Part shown: positions 33,234 through 43,667 of the stretch, piece after piece | How the letters are laid out: each line of letters begins with the position of its first letter | Position numbering within the stretch: position 1 is the first letter of the stretch | Assembly (NCBI GenBank): GCA_963170155.1 | Contig: CAUJGP010000015.1 | Coordinates: forward strand, 1-64,000 | Direction of reading: 5' to 3' | Length of the DNA: 64,000 bases | Source: Bdellovibrionota bacterium | Lineage (GTDB): Bacteria > Bdellovibrionota > Bdellovibrionia > Bdellovibrionales > Bdellovibrionaceae | Translations under genes and position numbers: made by a program | The notes under the pieces: generated by a model | The model's input: only the letters and a program-made list of their open reading frames with translations | Told to the model about the DNA's origin: nothing | Database searches by the model: none

Positions 33234-36200
33234 ATGAACTCATTTTTGCTCTCAATCTGGAGGCTCCTTCCTTTATTCATAGCTTCACTTATCGCCTCAA
33301 AAACCTTTGCCGATACGATTCACTACGAGTCTCACCTTCAACGAGAAGCCGCCCCTCCTCTTCATTATTACCTCACCGATCAAATAGAAGAGTACAGACG
33401 AGTCTTCTATCTTTTCTTAGCCGAGGGGTCTGGCCTTCAAGACCTTGTAGAACGAAAATCTTTTGCCCTGACCGACAACAATGCCGCTGATCAATGGCTT
33501 CAAGATAAACTCAAAACTCATCAGCTCCAACGCCTGTCAACGATTGAAACCCCATTTTCAGAACCCATTTTTTACCCCTTTTCCCAGTTAAATTATTTTA
33601 AAACTGAGCCTCCGTCATCTTCCAATTGGGATTTAGAAACAAAACCTCAGGCCAGCATTTCGTCTGAAGATGCGGTCCTTTGGACGGCTAAAAATGAATG
33701 GAGCCTTCGCTGGGAAGCTGAATATGGGCGATGGGTTCGTCAAACTTTAACACCTCGTTTTATGATCGACATTCAACTTCCCACTGACTGTGCTGATGTG
33801 GCATATACTCTCCGTTGGATCTTTGCTCACATTCATAAGCTTCCTATGGCGACTCGTTTAGGAGGCAGCAAGCAACTTTTCACCAATGAAACCGTGAAAC
33901 CTGAATGGTTAAAACTACCCACAGATCCTGATTGGAAAAAAGACCGCCGCTTCCGAGCCGCTCTGCAATTTTTATTGCGCAACACCTACACGCACACCCT
34001 AATGCAAGACAGTTACCCTGTTGCTATCAACCCAGAAGCACTGACTCCCGGCACTCATCATTTACGACTCTATAAATCATCTGGTCATACCATGATCGTT
34101 GATAAAGTGAATGAACCGGACAATCTTCCCATCACTCTTCTTTTTTCGACTTTACCCATTCAAATCAGAGAGCTGATCCCCACTTTTTTTCAAGACCATG
34201 ATGTCCCAGAGCTATCCAAATCTGGTTTTTATAAAATCCGCTGGGCTAAAAAAACAGAAAAAGGTTGGAGCATCATTTCTTCCAAAGCCATTCCAGGTTA
34301 CTCTGAAGAGCAATTCAGTTTAGGTGCTGACGATGTAAATAATCATTATTTTATTAAAGTGTATAAAAAATTAAACCCTCAATTTAGTTTTGAAGTCATG
34401 TTGAATCATGCTTTTCAGGAACTCCAAGAACGCGTGAAAGACCGTATCCAAGCGGTTGAAGATGGTTATCGTTATTGCCAAGCCAATGATTGCTCACCAG
34501 GAAGTCCCGGCGATGAGGATTGGAGCACTCCTAATCGTGACCAGAGATTGCTCCAGCTTCATAATTCTATTAATCTTGCCAGTTCTTTCATTGAACCCAA
34601 AGCTATTGAAAAATGGAAAAAAATAATTGCCAATGTTTCTACTGAAAAGACCTATTCAATCTCGGGTCAACTCTACTCTCTGAATCAAATTATATTGGCT
34701 CTCGTTTATCAATTCACGCAAACGGATCCCCGCTTAAACGTGGCTCAAAGATGGGGACTATCACCCACGGAAGGTTACGGTGCGGTCCTCATCCAAAATC
34801 TGAAAAACAAGATTCAAGAACGAAATACTCTGATTCAAAAAGCCGAAGAGTGTCGCCTTAAACATTGCAATGAAACAGACGGTAATTTTAAAAAATTAAA
34901 CACGATAGCGATTGATCATTTTCTTTCCCACCTTTGGACAGGAGCTCAAAATCTCTGTCAAAGTTCTGGAGCAGAAGATTGCCAAAGCCTAAAACAAATT
35001 TTACAGTCACAATCTTTCGGCAATCATAATTACTTCGAGTTATACTCCCAATCTCCAACCTGGATCAGCAATCCCAATGCACCAATCCCCCATCGATGGG
35101 GACAGCATGGACGCATGCTTGGATTTATCACTGACTCATCATCAAATATTCACTCCGCTTATTTTACTAAAAACCATGAATGGTTCACCATGAATCATTC
35201 TCTGTATAAAACTTCAGATCTCACACAGGTTGCTCTTTCCAACGCTGAAAAGATGGGACAACTTCATTTTCAATTAGGATACTACTTCACGTTTGAACGA
35301 CAAGAGGATCAATTAATCATCCGATTTTATAACACTCCTCAACAGCCTCTTGCAAAAATCACTTTGAAAGAAAGTAAAACAGAGCCTTTGAGGCTTTGGT
35401 GGTCCAGTCCCTCCAAAGGCACTCTGTCTGTTTTTTCAGGATCTCAATTCTATGAAATAGACCCATTGAAAGGGAATCTCCTTCAACACAAAAAAATAAC
35501 TCGATTTTTTGAACTACCGGCTGATCACCGCATTACCATCATTGAAACAACGCAAGGACTTTTAATGAGTGACGCCGAAGTGGATGCGAGTTCCTTCAGT
35601 GCCTTTCCTCTCTCTTTAGATGACGCAAAATCAGTGACTCAGGTCAATAGGACCGAACGGGGTTGGGCTTTCCACTCCCCTCTTCAATTTGTGTATGTAG
35701 AATCAAATTCGAAAACTTTGATTCGCTGGGAGACAAACCCAAATACCTCTATTTTTATCCATAAAAAAGGACAATGGGCACTCCGATCCCAAGGGACGAC
35801 CACCCATGTTTATCAAAAAGACCCTCAATCCAAAGATCCCTTGTCGTCATTCCAACTCGTTACAACTTTTGATAAAGGACTGCGAGGTCTCTCTGAATCT
35901 TATTTCACAATTTCAGATGGTAAACAGTCTAGTACCTATGAAACTGAAACTTTAAAACCTGTTCAATTCCAATGCCGCAATAAAACAGCAATGCCTTTCA
36001 TCCTCTCCGATGAATACTATCATTGCCTTGAGATCTCAAACCAAGGTCCTCCAAAACGTGAGCTTTATCATATTTCACACAAGTTTTTATCTTCTTCCTC
36101 CGGTTTTTCTTGGTGGTATTTTTTAAAAAAATTTAACACCGAAGGATCTCCGCAATGGGTCTCTGTGGATAAGTATCTGTTTGGCACAACCAATAGCTCT

Positions 36201-36500
36201 TTTTCTTACAGTGAAATAACTAAAATCACTCCCCAGGCACTAGAAGCGACGCCTTCCCTGCAAACACTCTCTCAAGATCATCAAGAAATTATGACTCATC
36301 TCCCCCTTTCCCCTATTCCCATGGAGAAAAACCCCACTCCGGCAGGTGTCGCTCCACCTCCTCTCCTCGCTCATGAAAAAACAAATTTTGGCTTAAGCAA
36401 GTGGGCTCCGGTCGCAAAATCTCTTGTGTTAAAAGCAAGTTCTTCTGAATTTCAAAGCCCCTCTTATTTATTCCTTCCCAATCCACCCACCACACCTTAA
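33234..36500 (+). CDS. Large exported protein with NlpC/P60-like Cys-His domain
   Basis: 1088 residues with a signal peptide (LLPLFIASLIASKTFA). Residues ~155-300 contain LPTDCADVAYTLRWIFAHI (Cys186 at a helix start) and SSGHTMIVDKVNE (His285 on a strand), the arrangement of NlpC/P60 and related papain-fold peptidases. The middle (~400-640) is helical with Cys pairs; the C-terminal half (~640-1000) has many short WW/aromatic beta-strands suggestive of a propeller. The last 60 residues are Pro-rich. It may cleave peptidoglycan or protein outside the cytoplasm; this is inference from the Cys/His pair. Monocistronic; AAAGGAG precedes the ATG. Confidence 0.6.
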   Translation: MNSFLLSIWRLLPLFIASLIASKTFADTIHYESHLQREAAPPLHYYLTDQIEEYRRVFYLFLAEGSGLQDLVERKSFALTDNNAADQWLQDKLKTHQLQRLSTIETPFSEPIFYPFSQLNYFKTEPPSSSNWDLETKPQASISSEDAVLWTAKNEWSLRWEAEYGRWVRQTLTPRFMIDIQLPTDCADVAYTLRWIFAHIHKLPMATRLGGSKQLFTNETVKPEWLKLPTDPDWKKDRRFRAALQFLLRNTYTHTLMQDSYPVAINPEALTPGTHHLRLYKSSGHTMIVDKVNEPDNLPITLLFSTLPIQIRELIPTFFQDHDVPELSKSGFYKIRWAKKTEKGWSIISSKAIPGYSEEQFSLGADDVNNHYFIKVYKKLNPQFSFEVMLNHAFQELQERVKDRIQAVEDGYRYCQANDCSPGSPGDEDWSTPNRDQRLLQLHNSINLASSFIEPKAIEKWKKIIANVSTEKTYSISGQLYSLNQIILALVYQFTQTDPRLNVAQRWGLSPTEGYGAVLIQNLKNKIQERNTLIQKAEECRLKHCNETDGNFKKLNTIAIDHFLSHLWTGAQNLCQSSGAEDCQSLKQILQSQSFGNHNYFELYSQSPTWISNPNAPIPHRWGQHGRMLGFITDSSSNIHSAYFTKNHEWFTMNHSLYKTSDLTQVALSNAEKMGQLHFQLGYYFTFERQEDQLIIRFYNTPQQPLAKITLKESKTEPLRLWWSSPSKGTLSVFSGSQFYEIDPLKGNLLQHKKITRFFELPADHRITIIETTQGLLMSDAEVDASSFSAFPLSLDDAKSVTQVNRTERGWAFHSPLQFVYVESNSKTLIRWETNPNTSIFIHKKGQWALRSQGTTTHVYQKDPQSKDPLSSFQLVTTFDKGLRGLSESYFTISDGKQSSTYETETLKPVQFQCRNKTAMPFILSDEYYHCLEISNQGPPKRELYHISHKFLSSSSGFSWWYFLKKFNTEGSPQWVSVDKYLFGTTNSSFSYSEITKITPQALEATPSLQTLSQDHQEIMTHLPLSPIPMEKNPTPAGVAPPPLLAHEKTNFGLSKWAPVAKSLVLKASSSEFQSPSYLFLPNPPTTP

Positions 36501-36507
36501 AACTCTA

Positions 36508-36538
36508 AGCGCCAGTTCTCTACTGATGGGCTGGCGCT
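36508..36538 (+). terminator. Hairpin after the 1088-residue gene
   Basis: AGCGCCAG (36508-36515) and CTGGCGCT (36531-36538), perfect GC-rich 8-bp stem with 15-base loop, 8 bases after the stop. No T-run follows, so termination may need Rho. The rest of the gap to 36815 holds no gene; it should contain the pckG promoter. Confidence 0.5.
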
Positions 36539-36815
36539 AGAAACAGATCATAACAGTTTTAAAACCCTTTATATTGACTTGATTCTTCACTCTTACGCCA
36601 TTTGATGAGAGAGCAACTAATCAGAGAGCTAGACCCTCATCCTGCTGGGAGGCCCAGATCCTTGGTCTGATAAAGCAAATGGCCAAATAACAATGCGTGT
36701 TATTTTTTATTAATTTTACTAGCCAAAACCATGAACCTATAGTTTCGTTCCGTCCCATCTGATTATTATTTTCTTGTTAAAATTCCACTTTGATTTAGCA
36801 GAGGAGTTTTTCGCT

Positions 36816-38681
36816 ATGACTCAAAATTCGTTAATGTCGTCCTTAACGCCATCTTATTCAGGAAGCCAAGACCCCCAAATCAATCACTGGGTTCAGGATA
36901 TTATCGCTCTCTGCGAACCTCAATCAGTCTACTGGTGCGATGGCTCCGAAGCCGAATATCAAAATCTGTGTGAACAACTGGTCAGCAAGGGCACTCTCAA
37001 AAAATTAAACCCATTAAAAAGACCCAATAGCTTTTTAGCCCTCTCGGATCCTTCGGACGTTGCTCGTGTGGAAGATCGTACTTTTATTTGCAGCGAGAAA
37101 GCTTCTGATGCCGGACCTACCAATAACTGGATGGCTCCCCATGAAATGAAAAATGTTCTGATGCCTCTTTATCGAGGATCTATGAGGGGTCGAACTCTGT
37201 ACGTAGTCCCTTTTTGCATGGGACCTCTAGGCTCTCCTCTTTCTCGATATGGAATTGAAATCACTGATTCTCCTTATGTTGTGGTCAGCATGAAAATTAT
37301 GACCCGTATGGGCCTATCTGCTTTAAAGAAAATGGAAGGCGGCTCTTTTGTGAAATGTCTTCATTCTTTAGGCGCACCACTGCTCCCTCAACAAGCTGAC
37401 GTTTCTTGGCCTTGCAATAAAGAGCAAAAATACATTGTCCACTTTCCAGAAGAACAAGCTATTTGGTCTTTTGGTTCTGGTTATGGTGGTAATGCGCTCT
37501 TGGGTAAAAAGTGTTTTTCTCTCAGAATTGCTTCCCACCTAGGTCGCCAGCAAAATTGGTTAGCTGAACACATGCTGATTATGGGTGTTGAAAGTCCTGA
37601 AGGAAAAAAACGTTACTTTGCAGCCGGTTTTCCAAGTGCTTGCGGAAAAACCAATTTTTCCATGTTAATTCCTCCCAAGGCCTATGAAGGATGGAAAGTC
37701 ACAACCCTTGGGGATGATATTGCTTGGATTCACCCTGATAAAAAGGGGGGTCTTAGAGCTATCAATCCTGAGGCTGGATATTTCGGTGTGGCTCCAGGCA
37801 CTTCATTACGCACAAACTACAACGCTATGAAGACAATTGCTCAAAATACGATTTTCACAAATTGTGCTCTGACTGATGATGGCGATGTCTGGTGGGAAGG
37901 GATGACTGAAGCTCCTCCTGCTCATTTGATCGACTGGCAGGGACACGATTGGACACCCGATTGCGGACGTAAAGCCGCTCACCCTAATGCTCGCTTTACT
38001 GTTTCAACAACACAATGCCCTTCTATGGATAGCGAGTGGGACAATCCGGCAGGGGTCCCCATCTCGGCCTTTATTTTTGGTGGACGTCGTGCTTCAACGA
38101 TCCCTCTTGTCTATGAAGCTCCTAGTTGGGAGCGTGGGGTTTATCTGGGAGCGAGCACGTCCTCTGAAACTACTGCAGCAGCAACAGGAGCTGTCGGTGT
38201 CGTACGAAGAGACCCCATGGCCATGCTTCCTTTTTGCGGATATCATATCGGTGACTACTTTCAACACTGGCTTCAATTTGGAACTCAATTACAAAAAGAA
38301 AAAGCTCCCAAATTTTTTGGTGTGAACTGGTTTCGCAAGGAACAAGGCCGCTTTATTTGGCCTGGGTTCAGTGAAAATATGCGCGTTCTCCATTGGATTT
38401 TTCAGCGTGTTGAAGGTCAAGGATCCGGCTTAGAGACGCCTTTGGGGCTTATTCCTCGATTTGAAGATCTTTTTTGGGAAGGCGTTGAATTCTCATCGAC
38501 CCATTATCATCATCTTATCAATCTTAACTCTCAAGATTGGTTTGAGGAAGTTTTACAACAAGAAGAGTTTTTTGAAACTCTAGGGGATAAAAAACCAAGA
38601 GTTTTCAATGAGATTTGTTCTCTTTTAAAGCAGCGTTTTACGCCTCAACCGCAGCCGCTGTCTCCGTCTTCCTCCCTGTAA
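36816..38681 (+). CDS. pckG: Phosphoenolpyruvate carboxykinase (GTP)
   Basis: 621 residues, the usual length of GTP-dependent PEPCK, which interconverts oxaloacetate and PEP with GTP. Features: [41 protein letters not shown], the P-loop with reactive cysteine [13 protein letters not shown] (271-283, Cys276), [11 protein letters not shown] metal site, [16 protein letters not shown], and [17 protein letters not shown]. Start ATG 36816 has GAGGAG 9 bases upstream; the frame opens earlier at TTG 36774. With the PEPC-like protein at 14196 the window encodes both directions of the PEP-oxaloacetate node, if the latter is active. Confidence 0.95.
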   Translation: MTQNSLMSSLTPSYSGSQDPQINHWVQDIIALCEPQSVYWCDGSEAEYQNLCEQLVSKGTLKKLNPLKRPNSFLALSDPSDVARVEDRTFICSEKASDAGPTNNWMAPHEMKNVLMPLYRGSMRGRTLYVVPFCMGPLGSPLSRYGIEITDSPYVVVSMKIMTRMGLSALKKMEGGSFVKCLHSLGAPLLPQQADVSWPCNKEQKYIVHFPEEQAIWSFGSGYGGNALLGKKCFSLRIASHLGRQQNWLAEHMLIMGVESPEGKKRYFAAGFPSACGKTNFSMLIPPKAYEGWKVTTLGDDIAWIHPDKKGGLRAINPEAGYFGVAPGTSLRTNYNAMKTIAQNTIFTNCALTDDGDVWWEGMTEAPPAHLIDWQGHDWTPDCGRKAAHPNARFTVSTTQCPSMDSEWDNPAGVPISAFIFGGRRASTIPLVYEAPSWERGVYLGASTSSETTAAATGAVGVVRRDPMAMLPFCGYHIGDYFQHWLQFGTQLQKEKAPKFFGVNWFRKEQGRFIWPGFSENMRVLHWIFQRVEGQGSGLETPLGLIPRFEDLFWEGVEFSSTHYHHLINLNSQDWFEEVLQQEEFFETLGDKKPRVFNEICSLLKQRFTPQPQPLSPSSSL

Positions 38682-38728
38682 TAAATACAAAAGAAGCATT
38701 TCTTGCTGCACCTTCAAGCTCTTGGTGA

Positions 38729-38765
38729 ATACCGTTATCTTACACTTCTATTGAGGTGACGGTAT
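38729..38765 (+). terminator. Two-part hairpin after pckG
   Basis: Outer arms ATACCGT (38729-38735) and ACGGTAT (38759-38765) enclose inner arms CACTTC (38743-38748) and GAGGTG (38753-38758). It is followed by an A-rich stretch (AGTAAAAAATAG), not T-rich, so it is a weak terminator candidate. Confidence 0.4.
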
Positions 38766-38875
38766 CAGTAAAAAATAGCTTTAATGACCATAAAAATAGT
38801 TCACTACTCCAAGTTCTAGTTATATAAGCGGTTTTCTGAGTGGTCGCCTGCGGCTCAAAGGGGAGGGAAGGTTCT

Positions 38876-40144
38876 GTGACTTTGACTTGTAATTCTGTTT
38901 TTTTCAGGAAGATTGTTTTTCTTATTTTTATCGCTCAATCTCTGCTTCCTCTTCCTACATTTTCAAAAGACAAATCTCTGTCAAGCCTCTTTGAGAAGCC
39001 TTTTTTATCTTCCATTCCCGCTTTGTTTGTCGCTCCCTCCAAAGAATATGCCCCCACCGTCGATCATTTTACTTTACATCCAGAGCGCCCTTCATTTCTG
39101 ATTCCATTCAAACTCAATAAATTTCAATACACCTATCAGTTACAAGAAAACCTGGAAGCTCCTGTATTGGTCATTATTCCTGGAATGGGTGGTGTTTCAA
39201 CAAATCAATCTACTCTTTTTCTCTCAGAAATTGCATTTAAAGCAGGATATTCCGTCATCACCATGACCTCTTCCACACACTGGAGTTTTGCTCTCGCTAT
39301 AAGTTCAAGTGGGCGAACAGGTCATCTACCTGATGACTCTAAAGACATGTATCTAGCCCTTAAAACTATCAAATCAAAGCTGGAATCTCAATTTCAAATT
39401 CGACCTTCCAAGTGGGGTTTGATGGGGACAAGCTATGGTGGTTTGGATGGATCATTTCTTATGATGCAGGATTTGCAACAAAAGCTTTTTCAATTTGATT
39501 TTATAGTCTTAATGAACACTCCCTTAAACCGTACTTTAGCTATTTCTAAAATCGACTCTTTTTATTCTACTGGCCAACATTGGTCTCCAGGCCAAAAGAA
39601 ATATATGGAACTCAAATTTTTACATCGGGCTAGTCTCGTTAGAAAACATAATTTACCACTCAAAACAGTTGAAGATTTGGAGATGGCTTTTCTCATGGAA
39701 GAAACAGAAATTTCTTGGCTTCTGAGCGATTCCTTCCGCGAGGTGGTTCTCAATAGCGCTTTCATCGGAAATCGACTGGAAAACAGAGAAACAATCTCTC
39801 CCGAAGATGCTTTTCATGGAAATATTCTAAATTATCTCAGAGAGGATCTGTACAAAAAAAATCACCATGCTCAAAGCATTGATGATTTAAAAAATCTGGA
39901 ACGCCAATCAAACTTCACTTACGCCCTATCAAAAAATAATTTTGAAATCCTTAACACCAAAAAAATTATTTTGTTCCACTCCACCAATGATTATTTATCC
40001 TTTCCTGAAGGAAATTATGCCCTCAATGAACTAAGCCCAAAGATAGAAAAATATATTTATCCCTTTGGTGGTCATCTCGGGATACTGAATAATGAATTTG
40101 TTATTAAAGATCTGTATTCCGTTCTCATCAAACAAAGGAATTAA
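38876..40144 (+). CDS. Exported alpha/beta hydrolase
   Basis: About 422 residues. The N-terminus has a hydrophobic signal (KIVFLIFIAQSLLPLPTFS). The fold is alpha/beta hydrolase: LVIIPGMGGVS oxyanion loop, WGLMGTSYGGLDGSF nucleophile elbow (Ser186), IILFHSTNDYLSF acid (Asp) and PFGGHLGIL histidine. Substrate unknown. The start is probably GTG 38876, since GGGAGGGAAGG lies 4 bases upstream; an in-frame GTG at 38840 is less likely. Lies 36 bases before murI in the same direction, so the two may be co-transcribed. Confidence 0.7.
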   Translation: MTLTCNSVFFRKIVFLIFIAQSLLPLPTFSKDKSLSSLFEKPFLSSIPALFVAPSKEYAPTVDHFTLHPERPSFLIPFKLNKFQYTYQLQENLEAPVLVIIPGMGGVSTNQSTLFLSEIAFKAGYSVITMTSSTHWSFALAISSSGRTGHLPDDSKDMYLALKTIKSKLESQFQIRPSKWGLMGTSYGGLDGSFLMMQDLQQKLFQFDFIVLMNTPLNRTLAISKIDSFYSTGQHWSPGQKKYMELKFLHRASLVRKHNLPLKTVEDLEMAFLMEETEISWLLSDSFREVVLNSAFIGNRLENRETISPEDAFHGNILNYLREDLYKKNHHAQSIDDLKNLERQSNFTYALSKNNFEILNTKKIILFHSTNDYLSFPEGNYALNELSPKIEKYIYPFGGHLGILNNEFVIKDLYSVLIKQRN

Positions 40145-40180
40145 ATAAAAAATGTTAACAAACAAAAAAAGTATTATAAT

Positions 40181-41014
40181 ATGAAGTTATCCGCGCATTC
40201 TCAACAACCCATTGGGGTTTTTGATTCCGGAGTGGGTGGACTGACAGTACTGAAAACTTTGATGGAGCATTGGCCTCACGAGAACTTCGTGTATTTTGGA
40301 GATACAGCGCGACTGCCTTATGGAACAAAATCCCCTGAAACCATTTATAAGTACTCGATGCAAATTATTGGCTATTTGCGCCAACACCCTGTGAAAGCCA
40401 TAGTGATTGCATGCAATACCGCATCTTCCCATTGTATTGAACCATTCATTGAAAACATCCCTCTTTTTAATGTCATTGAACCTGGAAGCAGAGCTGCCAT
40501 AAAATCTTCTCTCAATAAACGAATTGGATTACTAGGGACTCGAGCCACACTCCTTTCTCAAAGTTATCAAAAAAAAATTAAAACTCTCGATCCGTCCGCA
40601 AAGGTCTTTGGGCAAGCCTGTCCTCTGTTTGTCCCTCTGGCTGAAGAAGGCCTTATCGATGACCCAATGACCGACTTAGCGGCATACCGTTACATTCAGC
40701 CTCTTCTGCAAGAAAAGGTGGATACAATTATCTTAGGCTGTACGCACTATCCCATTCTCAAAAAAGCCATTCAAAAAGTGGCGGGCCCCTCTATAACCTT
40801 AATTGAAAGCGGAGAAGCCCTCTCCCTATGGATTAAAGAAACTATGGATCAAGGAGCTCTCGCTCAAAATACATCTTCAAGTGAAAATCGAAAAGTGGAA
40901 ATACTTTCAACTGATGGAGGCGAGCATTTTCAGAATCTCGCCTTGCAAATATTAGATGTAACAGATTTCTCTTCTAAGAACATTCTCTACCGTATGGTTG
41001 ATCTTTCAGGATGA
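40181..41014 (+). CDS. murI: Glutamate racemase
   Basis: 277 residues; converts L-Glu to D-Glu for peptidoglycan. Catalytic cysteines: Cys78 in IACNTASS and Cys187 in LGCTHYPIL; acid/base partner in GVFDSGVGGLTVL (Asp15, Ser16), YFGDTARLPYGTK, and PLAEEGLID. Family length. It converges with the ruvC-mpl operon on the other strand, whose last gene also serves murein metabolism. Confidence 0.94.
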   Translation: MKLSAHSQQPIGVFDSGVGGLTVLKTLMEHWPHENFVYFGDTARLPYGTKSPETIYKYSMQIIGYLRQHPVKAIVIACNTASSHCIEPFIENIPLFNVIEPGSRAAIKSSLNKRIGLLGTRATLLSQSYQKKIKTLDPSAKVFGQACPLFVPLAEEGLIDDPMTDLAAYRYIQPLLQEKVDTIILGCTHYPILKKAIQKVAGPSITLIESGEALSLWIKETMDQGALAQNTSSSENRKVEILSTDGGEHFQNLALQILDVTDFSSKNILYRMVDLSG

Positions 41015-41079
41015 GATGACACATAATAAAGATTATCCATTAAGATCAATTGCATAAAAATATTATAGAAAAAGTAAGC

Positions 41080-41112
41080 AAAAAAGACAGTTCTCTTTAA
41101 CTGGAGAGAACT
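41080..41112 (-). terminator. Intrinsic terminator of the ruvC-mpl operon
   Basis: On the minus strand AGTTCTCT, 8-base loop, AGAGAACT, then GTCTTTTTT. The hairpin (41089-41112) includes the mpl stop codon; the T-run ends at about 41080. Confidence 0.85.
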
Positions 41113-42560
41113 TCAATAACCGGCTCTTGTAAACGATGCAAAAGCTTTTGATAAATACCATCAAAACCACCATTACTCATAATAAGAATAACATCCTGAG
41201 GTTTAGCCACTTTCCCCAAGTAAGCCACAATAGCATCCGCACCACTAAAGCTTTGAGCATCTTTCCCAGCCAATACCAATTCGGTCACAAGCTCCTGAGC
41301 AGAAAAACGGTCAGCACTTTCTATTTTAGTGGCGTCATAGGCTTCGGCGATGAGAGTTTCCTGACTTTCACGAAAAGCTTCTAAATAATCTTTTTGAAAA
41401 ATACGGCGTCTTGAAGTTGCAGAGCGGGGCTCGAAAACAGAGAAAACTTTGCGACCAGCATACTTTTTTTGAATCGCTTGAATAGTTTCACGAACTGCTG
41501 TCGGGTGATGCGCAAAATCTTCGATCACCGTGATTCCACGGGGCTCACCAATGATTTCTTGACGGCGTCGCACGCCTTGAAAACTCGCCAAAGAGGCCCG
41601 AACAGAATCCATGGACCATCCTAATTGATCCGCTAAACCAATCACAGCCGTAGCGTTCATCATGTTGTAGTTTCCATTCATGGGGGTGAAGAACTCACCT
41701 AAAGATTGAGTGGCTCGGAAAACTGAAAACCAACTGCCTTCTTCATTATTTTTTAAAACTTGAAAGGAGTAATCAGACTTAACAGACCACTCTCTACTAC
41801 CATAGCTTTTCTTTCTTTGAACCTGAGCATACTGCAATAGTTCCAAAATAGAAGGATCATTGGCATTATAAAGGAGGGTCCCATGAGCAGGGATCAATTC
41901 CACCAGCCGTCGAAAAGCCGCCTTCACTGCGGCCAGATCCGCATAAATATCGGCGTGATCAAACTCAATACTCGTTAATATGACATGTTTTGGTTTATAG
42001 TGAGTAAACTTAGGGACTTTATCAAAAAACGCCGTATCATACTCATCACCTTCAATAATAAAATGCGTCCCCTTGGGATTTTGAAAACTTTTCGAAAAAT
42101 TCTTTGGAATCCCACCAATTAAAAATCCAGGTTCTAAACCCAAGCCTTCGGCAACCCATGCCAAAAGGCTGGTGGTTGTGGTCTTACCATGAGTTCCGCT
42201 CACGACAAGACTTTCTCGATCCTCAATAATCCACTCTCCCAGCGCTTTCGGCAAAGAGGTGTAGGGGAGATCCTGCTTTAAAAGCTCTATCGCTTCAGGG
42301 TTGGATTTGGAAATAACGTTTCCAACAATGACTAAATCAGGTTTCGCTGAGAGATTCTCGGGCCGGTACCCTCTCATCACTTCAATTCCCAATTGCTCTA
42401 ATTGGGTTGACATGGGTGGATAGGGGTTTTGATCACTTCCTGTCACTATTAAGCCTTTGTCTTTTAAAAGACCTGCTAATGAAGCCATCGCTGTTCCACA
42501 GATTCCCATAAGATGAACTCTTTGACCCGGACGCAGCTTTTCTAAATGACTCAACACCAT
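41097..42560 (-). CDS. mpl: UDP-N-acetylmuramate:L-Ala-gamma-D-Glu-mDAP ligase
   Basis: 487 residues, Mur-ligase fold. Domain 1 VHLMGICGTAMASLAGLLKD with GSD; ATP loop SGTHGKTTTTSLLAW (~118); EYDTAFFDKVPKFTHYKP and LTSIEFDHADIY; C-terminal EDFAHHPTAV and FEPRSATSRR. The FDHADIY and HHPTA motifs separate Mpl from MurC. Mpl re-attaches the recycled murein tripeptide to UDP-MurNAc, in the cytoplasm. It is last in the operon, 3 bases after the beta-lactamase-like gene, next to ldcA, which trims recycled tetrapeptide to the tripeptide Mpl uses. Confidence 0.93.
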   Translation of the reverse strand: MVLSHLEKLRPGQRVHLMGICGTAMASLAGLLKDKGLIVTGSDQNPYPPMSTQLEQLGIEVMRGYRPENLSAKPDLVIVGNVISKSNPEAIELLKQDLPYTSLPKALGEWIIEDRESLVVSGTHGKTTTTSLLAWVAEGLGLEPGFLIGGIPKNFSKSFQNPKGTHFIIEGDEYDTAFFDKVPKFTHYKPKHVILTSIEFDHADIYADLAAVKAAFRRLVELIPAHGTLLYNANDPSILELLQYAQVQRKKSYGSREWSVKSDYSFQVLKNNEEGSWFSVFRATQSLGEFFTPMNGNYNMMNATAVIGLADQLGWSMDSVRASLASFQGVRRRQEIIGEPRGITVIEDFAHHPTAVRETIQAIQKKYAGRKVFSVFEPRSATSRRRIFQKDYLEAFRESQETLIAEAYDATKIESADRFSAQELVTELVLAGKDAQSFSGADAIVAYLGKVAKPQDVILIMSNGGFDGIYQKLLHRLQEPVIEVLSS

Positions 42561-42563
42561 CTC

Positions 42564-43667
42564 CTATCCTCCTTGATTGTGTTTGTTCAAAAACATCATT
42601 ATTTTATCATGCAATAAAGGCCGCAGCTTGGCAAACTCTCGTTGTTCCCGCCCGTAGTACACACGGTTAGAAAGTAAAACAATAATGATGTCTTTATCGA
42701 CGTCCCACCACACGGACGTACCGGTAAATCCTGTATGCCCCAATGAATTTTCTGAAAAAAATTGCCCACTACTAGAAACGCCCGGCGTGGGCATCATAAA
42801 CCCCAACGCCCAATCTCCTTGATCCTTCATCTTCTGTCTTTGCATAAAGGTTTTCACCGAAGAATGTAAAAAAGAGGTTTTATCTCGTGCTATTTCTCTC
42901 AACATTAAAAAAACAGAAGCCACATCGTTGGGAGTTCCAAAGAGCCCTGCATGAGTAGATAATCCCCCCAGAGCCCACGCATTTTCATCGTGAACTTCTC
43001 CTTGAAGACGACGCCCTCGCCAAGCACAAAACTCCGTAGGAGCATACTGGGCCTTTACAACAGAAAAAGGAGCTCCACCACTCACTTGAAAATCCTGATC
43101 TTTGCCCTCATTGGAGGAGATCCAATGCAAAGTGCTTTGAGGAGCCCACTCTTTTTTAATCTGTTCCCATAACACAGGCAAAGTTTGTGCGGATAATTTT
43201 TGAAGAATAAAAGCAAGAGATAAAAAACCCAAATCCGAATAAACAGATTTTGATGTATCATTCAAAGATGCGGCCCTGAGAGTCTTCTTTAAGTGCTCCC
43301 AGCGAGCTGCCGTACCAGAAAGGGACTCTAGCTCTTTATAAAAGGGTTTCCACCACAACAAGCCTGAGGAGTGAGTTAGTAAATCAACAATTTTTGTTTT
43401 TGGATGAGGCCACCAATCCAACACCTCACACACCCGTGTCTCGGCTTCCCATAAACCTTTCGCCCTCATCGAAATCATGGCGGGAACCGTTAACAACACT
43501 TTTGTAAGACTGGCTAAATCATAATAGAGATAGGAATCCCCTCCTTGATATTCCAAAGTTTTTTCACCTTTTTGATACACTTCAAGCGCCAACCCAGGAG
43601 TGGCTGTTTTCCAATAAGGTGCCAGCCATTCATCCAATTGGGAAAGAAAGGAAGAAGAAGAATTCAA
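42564..43667 (-). CDS. Serine beta-lactamase/DD-peptidase-like hydrolase
   Basis: About 367 residues of the class-C beta-lactamase/esterase family. SxxK motif SLTK (53-56, nucleophile Ser53), YSDLGFL (Tyr143, with Asp where YxN has Asn), HTG in SLGHTGFTGTS as the KTG equivalent, and LTHSSGLLWW. No signal peptide is apparent, so it probably acts in the cytoplasm, unlike AmpC. Start is probably TTG 43667: AGGAGG lies 9 bases upstream and the TTG overlaps the ldcA TGA. The longer frame to 43703 would overlap ldcA by 40 bases. Location between ldcA and mpl suggests murein-fragment processing. Confidence 0.82.
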   Translation of the reverse strand: MNSSSSFLSQLDEWLAPYWKTATPGLALEVYQKGEKTLEYQGGDSYLYYDLASLTKVLLTVPAMISMRAKGLWEAETRVCEVLDWWPHPKTKIVDLLTHSSGLLWWKPFYKELESLSGTAARWEHLKKTLRAASLNDTSKSVYSDLGFLSLAFILQKLSAQTLPVLWEQIKKEWAPQSTLHWISSNEGKDQDFQVSGGAPFSVVKAQYAPTEFCAWRGRRLQGEVHDENAWALGGLSTHAGLFGTPNDVASVFLMLREIARDKTSFLHSSVKTFMQRQKMKDQGDWALGFMMPTPGVSSSGQFFSENSLGHTGFTGTSVWWDVDKDIIIVLLSNRVYYGREQREFAKLRPLLHDKIMMFLNKHNQGG

